Source of the DNA: an uncultured Verrucomicrobiae bacterium | Lineage (GTDB): Bacteria > Verrucomicrobiota > Verrucomicrobiia > Limisphaerales > AAA164-E04 | Direction of reading: 5' to 3' | DNA: 64,000 bases | Assembly: GCA_951813855.1 (NCBI GenBank) | Contig: OX638380.1 | Location: 2,992,876-3,056,875, forward strand | In this document: positions 43,750-55,800 of the stretch, piece after piece | Position numbering within the stretch: the stretch's first letter is position 1 | How the letters are laid out: every line of letters begins with the position of its first letter | Translations under genes and position numbers: made by a program | The notes under the pieces: model-generated | Seen by the model: only the letters and a program-made list of their open reading frames with translations | Database searches by the model: none | Told to the model about the DNA's origin: nothing

Positions 43750-46700
43750 GAGCAGGATTATTCGGTAGCGGATTGGGATTGAGAGGGGGCGGCATCGGGA
43801 AGGTGGCCGGGTGATGCGTTCGATTTCGGTGAGGGCAGGTTTCGGGTGGCGTCCGATGCATCTGGGTAACGAGAAATCACCGGTCGAAATCCGATCGCGA
43901 GGCCAAGAGGGCATCGATGCGGAGTTCGAGAACGTCTGATTGGGCTGATGTTCGATCTAGGGGAAGGGAACCGGTGATTCGTTGGAGAGGGTTTTCTTCT
44001 GGCGAGGCAAGGACGTTTGCCGGGGAGGATGCGTCGGGGTTGGCCTTGAGGTGCGTCGCTCGAAATGATTCCGTTGAGAAAAACCGGTAGCGACCGGGGC
44101 GTCGAACGGGTCGTGAACCGGGATTCGAAGGTTGAATTTCCCGGGGAAGTATTCGGGGGCAGGGCATTGGAATTGTGGACGCGTGAAGCGTGCGGGTTGG
44201 TAGCGAGCAGGCGTCGGTCGCCGTTCGACGAGGCTGGGTAATGAGGCTTTGCCGCTGGAATATCGATCGCGAGTCCCAAGATGAACCGATGCGGGGTGCG
44301 AGAGCTTCTAGTTGAACCGATACTTGATCCAGGGGAAGGGAATTGGAGATTCGTCGGCGAGGTTTTCTTCTGGCGGGACTCGAATGATGGAGAGGCGGCA
44401 GTGTGGGAATTGCGGTGCGTTGATTCGGGATTATTTCGTCGAACCAATAATCAGAGTGGTATTCGTGCCGTCGAACGGAATCGGTGTCTTGACTTGAAGG
44501 CAGGATTGTTTGGCGACGTTTTCGGGGAGCCGGTATCGGAAATGCGGACAGCTGATGCGGGAGAATTCGTCGAGGTCGGGCGTCGGGCGACGTTTGTCGG
44601 AGCCGGGTGAAAAAGCATCATCGGTCGAATCTCGATCGGGAATCCAAGGACGATTCGGGCGGGATGCGAGAGCGTCTGGTTGGGCTGACGATTGATCCAG
44701 GGGAAGGGAAACGGAGAAATCGTCGAGGATGGATTATTCTGAATGAATAACTGCGTTTTTTTCCGAGGGGTATTGTCGGTGATGACCTCTTGGGGCGTTG
44801 TTCGGGATGACTTCAGGGAAAACCGGAGGTGACCGTTTCGACGGACGGACCGGCTGTCACGATCTCAAAGGCAGGATTATTGGTGGGGGATATTGAAGTG
44901 CCAACGTCGGAGATTTGGACGGTCGATGAAGGGATTTCATCGGAAAGGCGGGAATCGATCGGCGCACGTTGAAGCCGGACAACGGAGCGTTGCCGGGAGA
45001 ATTACAATCACGAAATCGGAAGTTGATCAATTTGGTTTTTTCGTCGGCGAGGAGAAGGCCGATCGACGTTCGTCGAAGGCGGAAAACGAAACGTTGCCGG
45101 GCGAGGGCGCATTTCGATCGGAAATTCAAAAACAATCCCGGCGGGAGACGATCCCGGGGATTCGAAAGCGATTGGTTAGGATGACTATCGATCCCGTGAA
45201 AGGAAATTGGGGAGACCGTTGGGGAGGGATTATTCAGTGGGGGGTTCGATGGAGCGGGTATTTCGGTGCGTCGCTCGGGAATTATTTCGCTGAGAAAACC
45301 GGTGGTGACCGCCCAGTCGAACAGGGCGACAGCCGCGATCCGAAAAGGGAGATTCCGGTGAAGATTATCGCGGAGCCGGGGCCGGTAACTCGGATATCGG
45401 ATGCGGGAAATTTCGTCGGGGGAAGCGGGAGCCACTCGACGTGCGTCGAGGCCAAGGAACGAAGCGTCGCCGGGTGAAATAAGATTGCGATTTCGGAGGC
45501 GAATCGACGTGGATTATCGTTGGGGTGGAGGAGGCCGAGCGACGATTGCGGGAGCCGGACCATGAGCTGCGGTAAAGCGAGGATGAATCTTGCTCGAGAA
45601 TCCCAGGACGATTCGGGATTCGAGAGCGAATGGTTGGGCCGATGATCGATCCAGGCAAAAGGAAACGGGGAGTGCGTCGAGGGAGGATTAGGTTGAAAGA
45701 ACTCGGGCGTCTGATTTGAAGGGCTTTTGCCGGGGCGGGCTTTTCGTCGCGTCGCTCGGGATGATTTTGCTGAGATAAAACGAGAGCAATCGATTCGTCG
45801 AACGGATCGGCAGCAGGATCCCAGGGGCCCGGGCGCGGTTTCCCGGCGCAGCTTTCGTAAGGGACGGCGTTGGGAATCCAAACGGCCCAAGCGGTAGGTT
45901 TTTCGGGCAGGCGGGAACTGATCGGTGTTCGGTGCAATCGGATAACGAGGTATCGCCGAGTAAATTGAACTCTCGATTTCGGGAGTGTATCGACGTGGAA
46001 TTATCTGTCGGAGGAGAGTGGGTCGGTCGACCTTCGTGGAAGCCGGATAACGTCATGCCGTAAAGCGAGGGTCAATCTCGCTTGGGAATTCGAGGACGAT
46101 TCGGGCGGGATACGAGAGCGTCTGGTTGGGCTGACGATTGATCCAGGTGAAGGGAAAAGGGTAATGCGACGAGGCGAGATTAGTCTGAAAGAAAGCGGGC
46201 GTTTATTTCGGTATTCGCGTGGACGGGGCGGGCTCTTCGGTGTGTCGCTCGGGATGATCTCACCGAATAAAACGAGGGTAATCGTGTCGTCGAACGGGGC
46301 GACAGCCGTGATCCGAAAAGGGAATATCCGGTGCCGATTGTTGTGGAGCCGACAGCGGCAACTCGGACGGTAGATGCGGGAAATTCGTCTGAGGAGGCGG
46401 GAGTCGATTGACGTTCGAGGAAGCCGGGCAACGAGACGCTACCGGGCGGATTTCGATCGAAAGTCCGGGGACGATCCAGGCGGGATTCGAGAGCGATTGG
46501 TTTGGCTAACGATTGATCCAGGCGAAGGGAAACGGGGAGATCGTTGGGAGGGGGTTGTTCTGAAAAAACGCGAAAGTTTTTTCCTGAGAGGGTTTTATCG
46601 GTGATGGGGTCATGGGGTGACGATCGGGATGACTTCAGGAAACAAACCGGAGGCAATCGTTTCGGCGAGCAAACCAATTGTCATTGATCTCGAGGGGAAG

Positions 46701-49000
46701 ATTTTCGGTGGAGGTTGTCGGGGAATCGAAGTCGAAACTTCGGATGGTCGACGAAGAGATTTCGTCGAGGAGTCGGGAGTCGATCGACGTTCGTGACAGT
46801 CGACCGACGGAACGACGTTGGGTGAATCGCCGTGATTTTTTCGTCGGAGCGGAGAAGGGCGAGCGAATTTCGATCGGGAATCCAAGGAAGCTCCAGGCGA
46901 GATTCGAAGCGACCGGTTTGACTGACGATTGATTCAGGCGAGGGGAAATGAAGGAGATCGTTGGGGACGGATTATTATTCTGCCGGTGTCGACGGGGCGG
47001 GTTTTTCGGTGCGTCGCTCGGGAGTTCTTTCGGCGCGAAAGCCGGGGGGCGGTTGCCCTGTTGGAGAAGGCGGCAGCCGTGATTCGAGAAGGGATTATCC
47101 GGAGAAGATTATCGAGTAGCCGGCGTCGGCAACTCGGGTAGCCGATGCGGAAGATTTTGAAGGGGGAAAGGCGGGAGTCGATCGACGTTCGCCGAGGCCG
47201 AAAAAGGGAGCGTCACCGGGTGGATCAAGCTGACAATTTCAGAATTGAAGCGACGTAGGATTTTCGACGGAGAGGAGAAGGTTGTCCGACGTTCTCGGAA
47301 GCCGAACAACAAGACGCTGCCGGGCGAGTTCGGTCGTGGTGCCGGGGACGATCAATGCGGGATACGAAAGCGATTGGTTTGGTTGACGATTGGATTAGGG
47401 GAAGGGAAACGGGGAGATCGCCGGGGAAGGATTAGTCTGGAATAACGCGGGCGTTTTAATTGCAGGGGTTTCGGCGGACGGATGATTCGAGGCGTTGTTC
47501 GGGATGTTGGCGTCGAGAGAAAATCGGGAATAACCGGGTCGTCGAACGGATCGGCATCCCTGATCCCAGGGCGTGATTATCCGGGCGAAGATCTTTGAGG
47601 GGACGGCGTTGGAAATGCGAACGGCCGATGCGGGAGATTTCGCCGGAGGAGACGGGAATTGATGGGCGTTTGCCGTGGCCGGATAACGAGGCATCGCCGG
47701 TCAAGTTGAGCTCGCGGTTTCGGGAGCGTATCAACTTGGGTTTTTCGCCGGAGGGGAGGAGCCCGACCGACGGTTGCCGCAGCCGGAAAACGAAACGCGG
47801 CCGGGCGAATTTCGATCGAGATTTTAGAGGCGGATCAAGGCAGGATGCGAGAGCGATCGGTTTGGCTGAAGAACGATCCGGATCAAGGGAAATGGGGAGA
47901 TTGTCGGGGAGCGGGGGTTCCGGAGGAAGGGGGCGTTTCTTTCCCGCAGGGGTTATGACGGGGTTAGTTTTTCTCGGCGGCGCCTAGGATGATTCGGCCG
48001 GGAAACTCCAAGGGTAACCTGGTCCTCGAATGGAGCGACAGTCGTAATCCGGGAGCAGGGTTTTTCGGCGGAGGTTATCGGGAACGGGGCTGGGGAAACG
48101 GGGATAGCCAATGCGGGAGATGGCATCGGAGAGGAGGAGGTCAAGCGACGTTCTTCGAGGCCGGAGAATGAGGCGTCGCCGAATGAATTTCGATCGCGAG
48201 TTTGGGGACACATCGGAGCGGGATATTCGTTGGGGAACTGAAGCTCGATCGCCGTTCGACGAAGTCAGGAAACAAGACGTTGCCGGGCGATATTCGATGG
48301 CGAGTCCCGAGACTATCGAGGCGAGGATCGAACGCGATTGGTTTGGCTGAAGAACGATCTAGGTGAGGGGAATTGGGGAGATTGCTGGGAAGCGGATATT
48401 CCGGAAGATGGGACGTTTTTTCGTGGAGGCGCCTGGGATGATTCGGTTGGGAAACTCCAAGGGCAACCTGGTTGTTGCTGGTAGTGACGGCTGTATTCCA
48501 GAGGCGGGAAATTTCGGTTGAGGCTTCCGGTGACAAGGCAGTGGAAACGCAGACAGCCAAGGCGGGAGATTGCGTCGGGGATGGGTGGGGCGACCGGCGT
48601 CTGTCGAAGCCGGGTAAACGAGACGCTGCCGGCGTTTTTCGATCGCGAGTTCCGGAGCGGTACTGGCGGTGATTCGAGCGCGGAAGAATTGACCGACGAA
48701 CGAGCCGGGAAGAGGGAACCAGAGGTAAATCGCGTCGTTGGACGAATGGGCGGCCGTGGTCCGAAGGCAGGGTTCATCGGCGAAAGAGTCCGAGGAGGCC
48801 GTCGACGGAAAGGTGGACAGCGGATGCGGGCGATTTGGTTGACGGGGAATAGGGAGTCGATCGCTTTCGCCGAAGTCGGACGAAGCGAATTCGCCGGGCC
48901 AATTTCCGTTGCAAATTTGGGGTTGAATCGACCGGCGTTTTCGAATAGGTTTCCGGGCTTGGCGTGAAGAACGATCGCCATCGGATCGGGAAGGCGGCCG
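43750..49000. repeat. Diverged tandem array of ~0.37-0.5 kb repeats, non-coding
   Basis: About 5.2 kb with no credible gene. A conserved core (GCTGACGATTGATCCAGG, then GGGAAACGGGGAGATCGT) recurs near 43951, 44321, 44691, 45184, 45641, 46135, 46511, 46927, 47388, 47871 and 48351, with weaker copies near 48690 and 48970. Other recurring parts in each unit: GATGCGGGAAATTTCGTC, GAGTCGATCGACGTTCG, GAACGGGGCGACAGCCGTGA and TTCGGGCGGGATNCGAGAGCG, in a fixed order. Units differ by substitutions and small indels, so identity is perhaps 60-75% by eye. Open frames of up to 230 aa occur on both strands in all frames with no consistent reading phase from unit to unit. Role unknown. Confidence 0.85.
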
Positions 49001-49360
49001 GGAAGTTCCGGCTGGATACGATTCGATCGAGCGGTCGTGGTGCTTGGGCCGGGTGGCACAAGCCGGCGTCGGATTAGCCGATTCTTACCGGGCGGCCTTT
49101 TGCCGTTCGGTTAAAAAGATAATCGGCAGAGATGATTGACAGATGCGGTGGAGGGGTGGTATTGTTTCGGCGTGCGCGGGCATTTCGGGACAGACGGCGT
49201 GGAGTTGTGGCGGGTGGATTTTTCCGATCCGGTCGCGACCGAGCGAGCGAGGAATTGCTAGGCCGAGACTTTCCCGGAGAGCTGCACCGAAATGGATTCG
49301 GGCGTTGGGCGGCACCTCTTCGGGAGGTGCGGCGACAAATGGTTTTTTTGAACAATCTCC

Positions 49361-49388
49361 TTGACCTTGAGAAATACCGTGCTATGTT
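49361..49388 (+). promoter_or_regulatory. Candidate promoter of the giant MBG-repeat gene
   Basis: TTGACC (49361-49366) and TATGTT (49383-49388) are 16 bp apart, which gives a good -35 and fair -10. The start codon of the giant gene is ~450 nt downstream, so the transcript would have a long leader. Confidence 0.4.
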
Positions 49389-49841
49389 AGGTGCGTTTTC
49401 GGCATTGGCGTGTTCGCCGAAACGGAGTTCAGGGCCCCCGGGTTTCGGCCGCGGGGGGCCTATTGGATTGGAACGGATTTGGTTTCATTGTTTCGAGCGT
49501 TTCCCCCGAGTGGGCGGTTGTTCGTGGAGCCATGCCGAGGTTAGGGATTGCTGGTCGGTTTTTCCGAGCGGAGAGAAGCAGTTGAAGACAACGGGAACAG
49601 AAGACAGGGATACCGCGGTATCCCGAGGACGCCGGGCGATTCGGTTCGGCGGTTCGGAAAAACTTGCGTGCAGCGAGAGGAAAGAGAACACTTTGCGGAA
49701 ATGAAGAGGAGACTGTCAATTGGGGAGCGTCGTCCTGCGAGCAGCGTTGGGCGGGGGAATTTGAGACGGATGGGACGACTGGGCGGTCACGGCCGAAACC
49801 CTGCCGATGAGGGTGTTGGATTTTCGAATGCAGAACAAACC
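49389..49841 (+). other. Long leader upstream of the giant gene
   Basis: No gene. A GC hairpin (GGCCCCC at 49433-49439 pairing with GGGGGCC ending at 49460) is visible, without a T-run. The giant frame is open from 49548, but that part is Arg/Gly-rich and has no signal peptide, so it is taken as untranslated. Confidence 0.4.
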
Positions 49842-52800
49842 ATGAACAAAAACACCGACACTAGCTTGTGGAGCAGGGGGCTAGCCGTGCTGCTGCTCCT
49901 ATCGTGTTCGCTGGTCAATATTGCGATAGGACAGGCCGTGGAGATCGAATGGGACGCTCCTGACGCTATCGAGTACGGCACCCCGCTTAGTTCCGTGCAG
50001 TTGGATGCCAAGTTGTTGAACGCCGGCGGGACCGAGCTTACCACTGCGTCTGCGGATATCGTCTACCGGTGGTCGGCGCCCAGCGTTCCCAGGATACTCC
50101 AAGATTTCCATCACGACGCCGACATGGCCGATAAAGGAGCTGACGGGAACGGGTTTCCGCAGCTCGTGAAGGGCTACGTGGCGACCGGGACAGGGACAGG
50201 GTACAGGACGACGGACGCGACGGCTTACGACCTCAGTTTCGAGGTGGACGAGAGTATCGGGCTTCCGACGTTAACCGGGACGGTCGGGGAAGTGTCGCGC
50301 GAGACGGCCGTCACGACCGTGATGGCCGGAATCACGAGCATCGTCGAGAAGTCCGTTCATGTGGTCACGAACCTGTATGAGTCAAATGATGCCGACACTG
50401 ACTTTGCTGCCCTTGTAAATGGCGAGGTGCCGTTAGCAGCCGACGGTGCCACCCCCGCAGACACTATCTTGGGATACCAGAGAGTCGCCCGAACCAAGCG
50501 TACGGTGCGGGGTACTTACGATTGGCTCTATCTGGACGCCGGCACCCATCGGATACAGGCCAGTTATGCGGGGTTGAATCCGGTGACCGTCGATCTGACC
50601 GTCAATAAAAAGCCGTTGACCTTGGTTATCGGCACCACGAACAGCGATTACGGTGACGACAACTTCACGGGATGGGACGCCGACAAAGATGCGAAGTACC
50701 CTGACGGCAGAACGCTATACGTGACAAACAACAATGGGATCGTGGTCACGAGAGTGCCGAAGACTACTTACAGCGTAGACGCCGGCACCGTCCAGTCGGG
50801 AACTTTCGACACCGAGATGGGAAAGGCGTCCGCGGATTTTATAGGCACGGTTCGGCAGACCCATGAGGTGTTTGAATATCGTCAAATAGCGAATAAGACC
50901 GACGGCGGAGCTACGGGAGTGTTGGCCGGCCCCTATAAAACGGAAACCACGGTGACGGAGTTTGATTTCATGGAACCGGACAACAGCGCTCCGATGGCGG
51001 TCGGCTTGCCCCCCTATCAGTTGGTTCACAACGTCGATAGCGACGACGTGCCAGGGTACGATCCAAACGAAGACGGCGATCACGTAATCGATTTGGCTGC
51101 CTATTTCAACGACCCGGACAGCGGTGATACTTTGACCTACGCCATCGAAGGTGTCGAGGGGGTGGATTATGAGGAGACTGCCCCCCCAGCTGATTCTGTT
51201 ACCGGGTCCGGGGCATCGGCGACCCCTGGAGTTGTTGCGAGAACCATAGGCTCGGTTCTGGAGATACGAGGGGTGCCAGGTTGGGGGTTTGGTTCCGGTC
51301 GTATCGTCGTTTCCGCCACCGACGCTTTAGGCAGTGGTATGAAAGCCTATCAAACGATCTACTATACCCTTTACGACGAAAACTCCGTAAACTATCCTCC
51401 GCATATCAAAGTCGGCATACCCGACAAGGAAATAGGGATAGGCGACGAGGTGTACCTGAGTCTGATGGACTATTTCGTGGATTACGACGACACTCCGCTG
51501 GACATCAGCGTAACGGTAGACGATTCCGGCGGCAGCAGTATCGGGACCGCTTATAGCGGCGGCATCCTGACGATAACGGGTCAGGAATTGGGGACTGCCC
51601 ATGTCAACGTGACGGCCAGTAATTCGTTTGGGACGGGAACGGCGAAGGCGGTTCAGCGGATCAAGGTCATGGTGGTGACGGGGGAGGACAATCATGTGCC
51701 GGAACCGTATACCTTGAGCGGAGGAATCGGAGGAACCAACACGGTATATATCAGTTCGACATTGGCGATAGCGGCCGATGATGGCCCGCCGCCTGTGGTT
51801 CATCAAGGCGTGACGAATACGATCGATATGTCAATGTATTTCACGAAGGATCAGGACGGCGACGACCTGGAGTATGCGCTCGGCATGAGAGTCGATGGCG
51901 ATGCCGCGAGCACTAATTATGTGTACTCGATCAACGAGACGACAGGATTACTGACGGTTACGGTCAATGACACCACTGGCAGCGTCGACAGTTCGAGGTT
52001 TGTGACCGTTACCGATGGAACAGGGATCAGCGAACCGGTGTACCTCAAAGTAGAGGCTACCGACGACGCTGCTACCTCGATCCCCTCGGTGGTGACGGAC
52101 GCCGTTCCCGGCACGCAGAGACTGGCGGCGGGGGGGACGTATACTTCGACGGACGTTGGGGAATGGTTTGATTACGTAGATCCTGTGATCTCATTCGTAG
52201 TCGACGATCCCGGCAAAATTTTGGAGCTCTCTACCGAAACAAACTACGCTTATGCTGGCGATACCGGTATCTTGACTATCAGCGCTAAAGAAGGCAAAGC
52301 CGGAAAGGTAGATGTCCTCGCCATTGGCGCTAGCGACGTAGATTTTAATTCAGAGACTACGAGATTCGCCGGTCATAGGTTTACCCTGTTATTCGGAGAC
52401 GTCAGGGATTACGATGTCCCCCTGCCGAAAGGCGGTGATCCGGATTTTTTGGAATACAGCGTCGTGGAAGCCAAGGACGAAGAGTTGAAATATTCCGGCG
52501 AGGGAGTGACGATTACGGGGCTGCAACGGGACGAAACCTATCGGGCGTTGCTTGAGGGCCACGACCATCTCGCGTCGAACAACGAGCAACTGGTAACCAC
52601 GGAAATCAAACTCAGGGTCAAACGGTATACCGACAACGATCGCACCAAGCCCGTGAGGAATAATGACGACGTGTTTCGCGGACACCCGGTAGGCACTCGG
52701 GCGAAAGTCTCCATCGAGGGCGACAATCCGGCGTTCAAGAACTACTCGGTACAGAGCGTGACCGATGGAGAACTGTTGGTCACCAAGGCGACCATCTCCC

Positions 52801-55800
52801 TGACGGGTAAAAGTGTCGAAAAAGTTTACGGCGATCACATCGAAGAGAATCCGGGAGGCATGCTCAATCCGGTGCTGGTGGAAGGCCCTGGGGCATTCAA
52901 AGACGATCCGTTCAACCACGGCAACAATTTCCGGTTCGGGGAGGCCAAAATACAGGAGTACTATCAAACCGACACCGCGGCGTTGACGGCTAACGGCAGC
53001 GCCGGCACCTACGACATAGTATTCTATATGAATACTTCGGCGGTAAATCAGAATGTGCTCAATAATTACAATATTTCCGTGGCCGACGGCAGGGTTACGG
53101 TCGTTCCCCGGACTTATAACCTCGCACTCGCCGAGTGCGCTCCCGGCGATGCCAGATCGGTCGTCAACCGGATTTACGGACGAGGCAATCCGGCCCAGCA
53201 CGGGATTCTCGTCGAGAATCCAGCCCCTCATATGGTCATGGACAAGCGGAGCGCGGTGTCCACCAATATGGTCGACGGAGAGTACCTGATGACTTACCGG
53301 TTGGAGGATTTGCGCGCCAATTTCTTTGCGACGCCGCCGGCGCTGACCGGGGTGAAAGACGCGGTGCCGGCCTCCGGCTCGGACTTGACTTTCGACTTGG
53401 AATTCAGCCAGGGCGTGCCGAACAGCAGCAATTATAGTTTCGGCGAAGTGCGTTACGGTTTGTCCGGCGTTCACGACCCCGGGACCGAGTCGTATCGGAT
53501 GAAGGTCGTCAAGTCGCGGATCCGCATGGTGTTGCAGGATTCAGGGTCGGTGGTGAACGCCGACAGAGTAGACGCGCTAGTCAAACCGATCGGAGCTTTG
53601 ACCCAAGACGTTAATTTCGCAGACGGCACCCTGAAAACCAACGCCTATCGCAACGTTATCGATATCGACTACAGCAGTGTAACGGATAATTTAGACACCC
53701 TTGGCACTTATTTCATACGATACGCAGACAGCGTGGCGGCCTCCTCGGCGAATTACACCTTTATTTGGGAAGGTACCGACCGCACGAGCGACGGCGCCGT
53801 ATTTAGGGACCCGGACATGGGTTATCCCAATGGGCGCAGCAGTTATTACGTGATGCAGCAGTCGGTCAGGATCGATTGGACGCCTCCCCCGACCGTCGTT
53901 TTCGGCGACCGGTTCGGCGCGGATCTGGACGCCGTTTTCCGTCATCCGGCTACGGACTCGCTGGTGGAACTGGGCACGACTCCCTTGGCGTTGGGTGCGG
54001 ATTATCTCGTGCGCTATGCGATCGGTACCGGCGGAGAATCGTACGTGATCAAGCAGGATGGGACCGGCTTGGCCCAAGGCGAAACGACAACGCCTGGCAG
54101 AACAGTGCAATCGGCGGAGGTGTATCATCGGTTGTGGGTCGGTAAGGAATACGAATTGGAGGTGCGCTTCATGTTGACCGAGAGGGCACTCGCGGACGAC
54201 GATCTTAGCGACCTCGGTTTCGGGGGGTGGACCCCTGAAGTTCCGACGGTCAGCAGGCAGCGGTCCCGGGTTCGGGTGACGCCTCGTGAGATCACGGTGA
54301 CGCCCCAGACGCTCCAATGGGGCGTCGGTTCGGGGTTGCCCCTTCCGGCGGATTACCGGTTGACGTATACGGGTTTGCCCGGCGCCCATTATTTGGACGG
54401 CAATCTGCTGCCCTCGGAGGTCGATACCGATAATTCCGGAACGACAGTGCAACCGATCAGGAATAACACCGATCGCAGCACGTTGCTCGACGCCTTTACC
54501 GCTTTGGAAGTCGACGCGACCAATTTGAGTTTCAGCAACAACGCTCCCGCGGCGGCTATCGTCGGTTCGAGGTATCCGAACACGGCTGTGGGATTAGCGG
54601 CGAGGCGAGGCAACGTGACGTTCGTCTATCAGTCCGGCGAGTTGCTCTTCAAGGAGAGGAAGGTTTTGATTTCCTGGCCCGGCGGGTTGGCGGCCATCGA
54701 ATACGGGACGGTCTTGACGAAAGCGGCCCAATTGAACGCGGTAATCACCCCGGCCGATGCGGAAGGCACGCTCATCTACGAGATTGAAGGCAAAGAAGTC
54801 ATGACCGGAGATATCCCGGGTGCCGGCACCAATGCCATCACGGCCAAGTTCATCGCGGCGGCCGGTTCGAATTACGCGAACAGCGATCCGGTGACCAAGA
54901 ATCTGGTGGTCAACAAGAAACCGGTGACCTTGGTTATCGAGAACGTGACGCGCCGATACGGCGACAATAATCCGGGATTCACGGTACTCGGATTGACGAA
55001 TATCCTGTCGGGGGACCTGGGGGGCGCCCAAGGGTTTACCTATTCGGCCGCCGCAACCGGTGTCGGCGAGAGATCGAACACCGGCAGTTATCCGGGCGCC
55101 ATTACCTTGAGCTTGGTGGACGCGAACAGCAAGTTGGACAATTACGCCCTCACGATTCAGCCGGGCGATATCACGATCACCAACCGACCCATCACCATCA
55201 GGCCGGCCAACCGGTCGCTGGACAAGGATGATAATCCGACGTTCGAACTCAACGATTTCCGGACGACGTCGACGCCGGGATACTTCCCGAGTGCGCGAGT
55301 GGTCGTGGATAATCTTCCGGGTTTCGAACAAACGAGATTCGAACGATACGACAATCAAGCGAAGAAACAGGGTCCGAGGCACACCGAATCCTGGAACGCG
55401 TTCAAGGGCGCGTTCAACGTTCGGTTGGCGACCGACGCGTTGCCCGGCGGATTGGAGATCGGGGAAAGCCACGACATCTGGATGGCCAGCGTGGTGCTCG
55501 ATGTCGATTTCGCCGATAATTATGACATCACGCAGGAAACCAACGTGGGAGGCCTGACGGTGAGCAAGCGCAAGCCCACAATTGAGTGGGGTAGTGTGCG
55601 GGATATCATGTACGGGCGGAATATCAAGAACCTCGCGAAGGTCGATAACGCCCTTAACGGCCGCGGTTCGATCGGAATCGCCAATGCCAATACAAAGGAC
55701 GGTAACGTGTTCAAGAATCCGGATTTGACCGCAGACGTCGATTTCTTCGACGCCAGAGCCAAGTATGACGGCCAGGACGTTCCAGGCTCCTTTGCGTATT

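Noticed and set aside
44893..45890. Several 190-200 aa frames on both strands in the repeat array
   Set aside because: Frames change from unit to unit and strand to strand, and translations are Arg/Ser/Pro-rich without domains. Considered chance frames in GC-rich repeats.
43750..49000. Possible CRISPR array or integron cassette array
   Set aside because: Units are 370-500 bp and diverged. There are no short exact repeats with unique spacers, and no attC-like sites, integrase or Cas gene.
49548..49841. Earlier start for the giant protein
   Set aside because: The extra 98 residues are Arg/Gly-rich and would hide the signal peptide that begins at ATG 49842.
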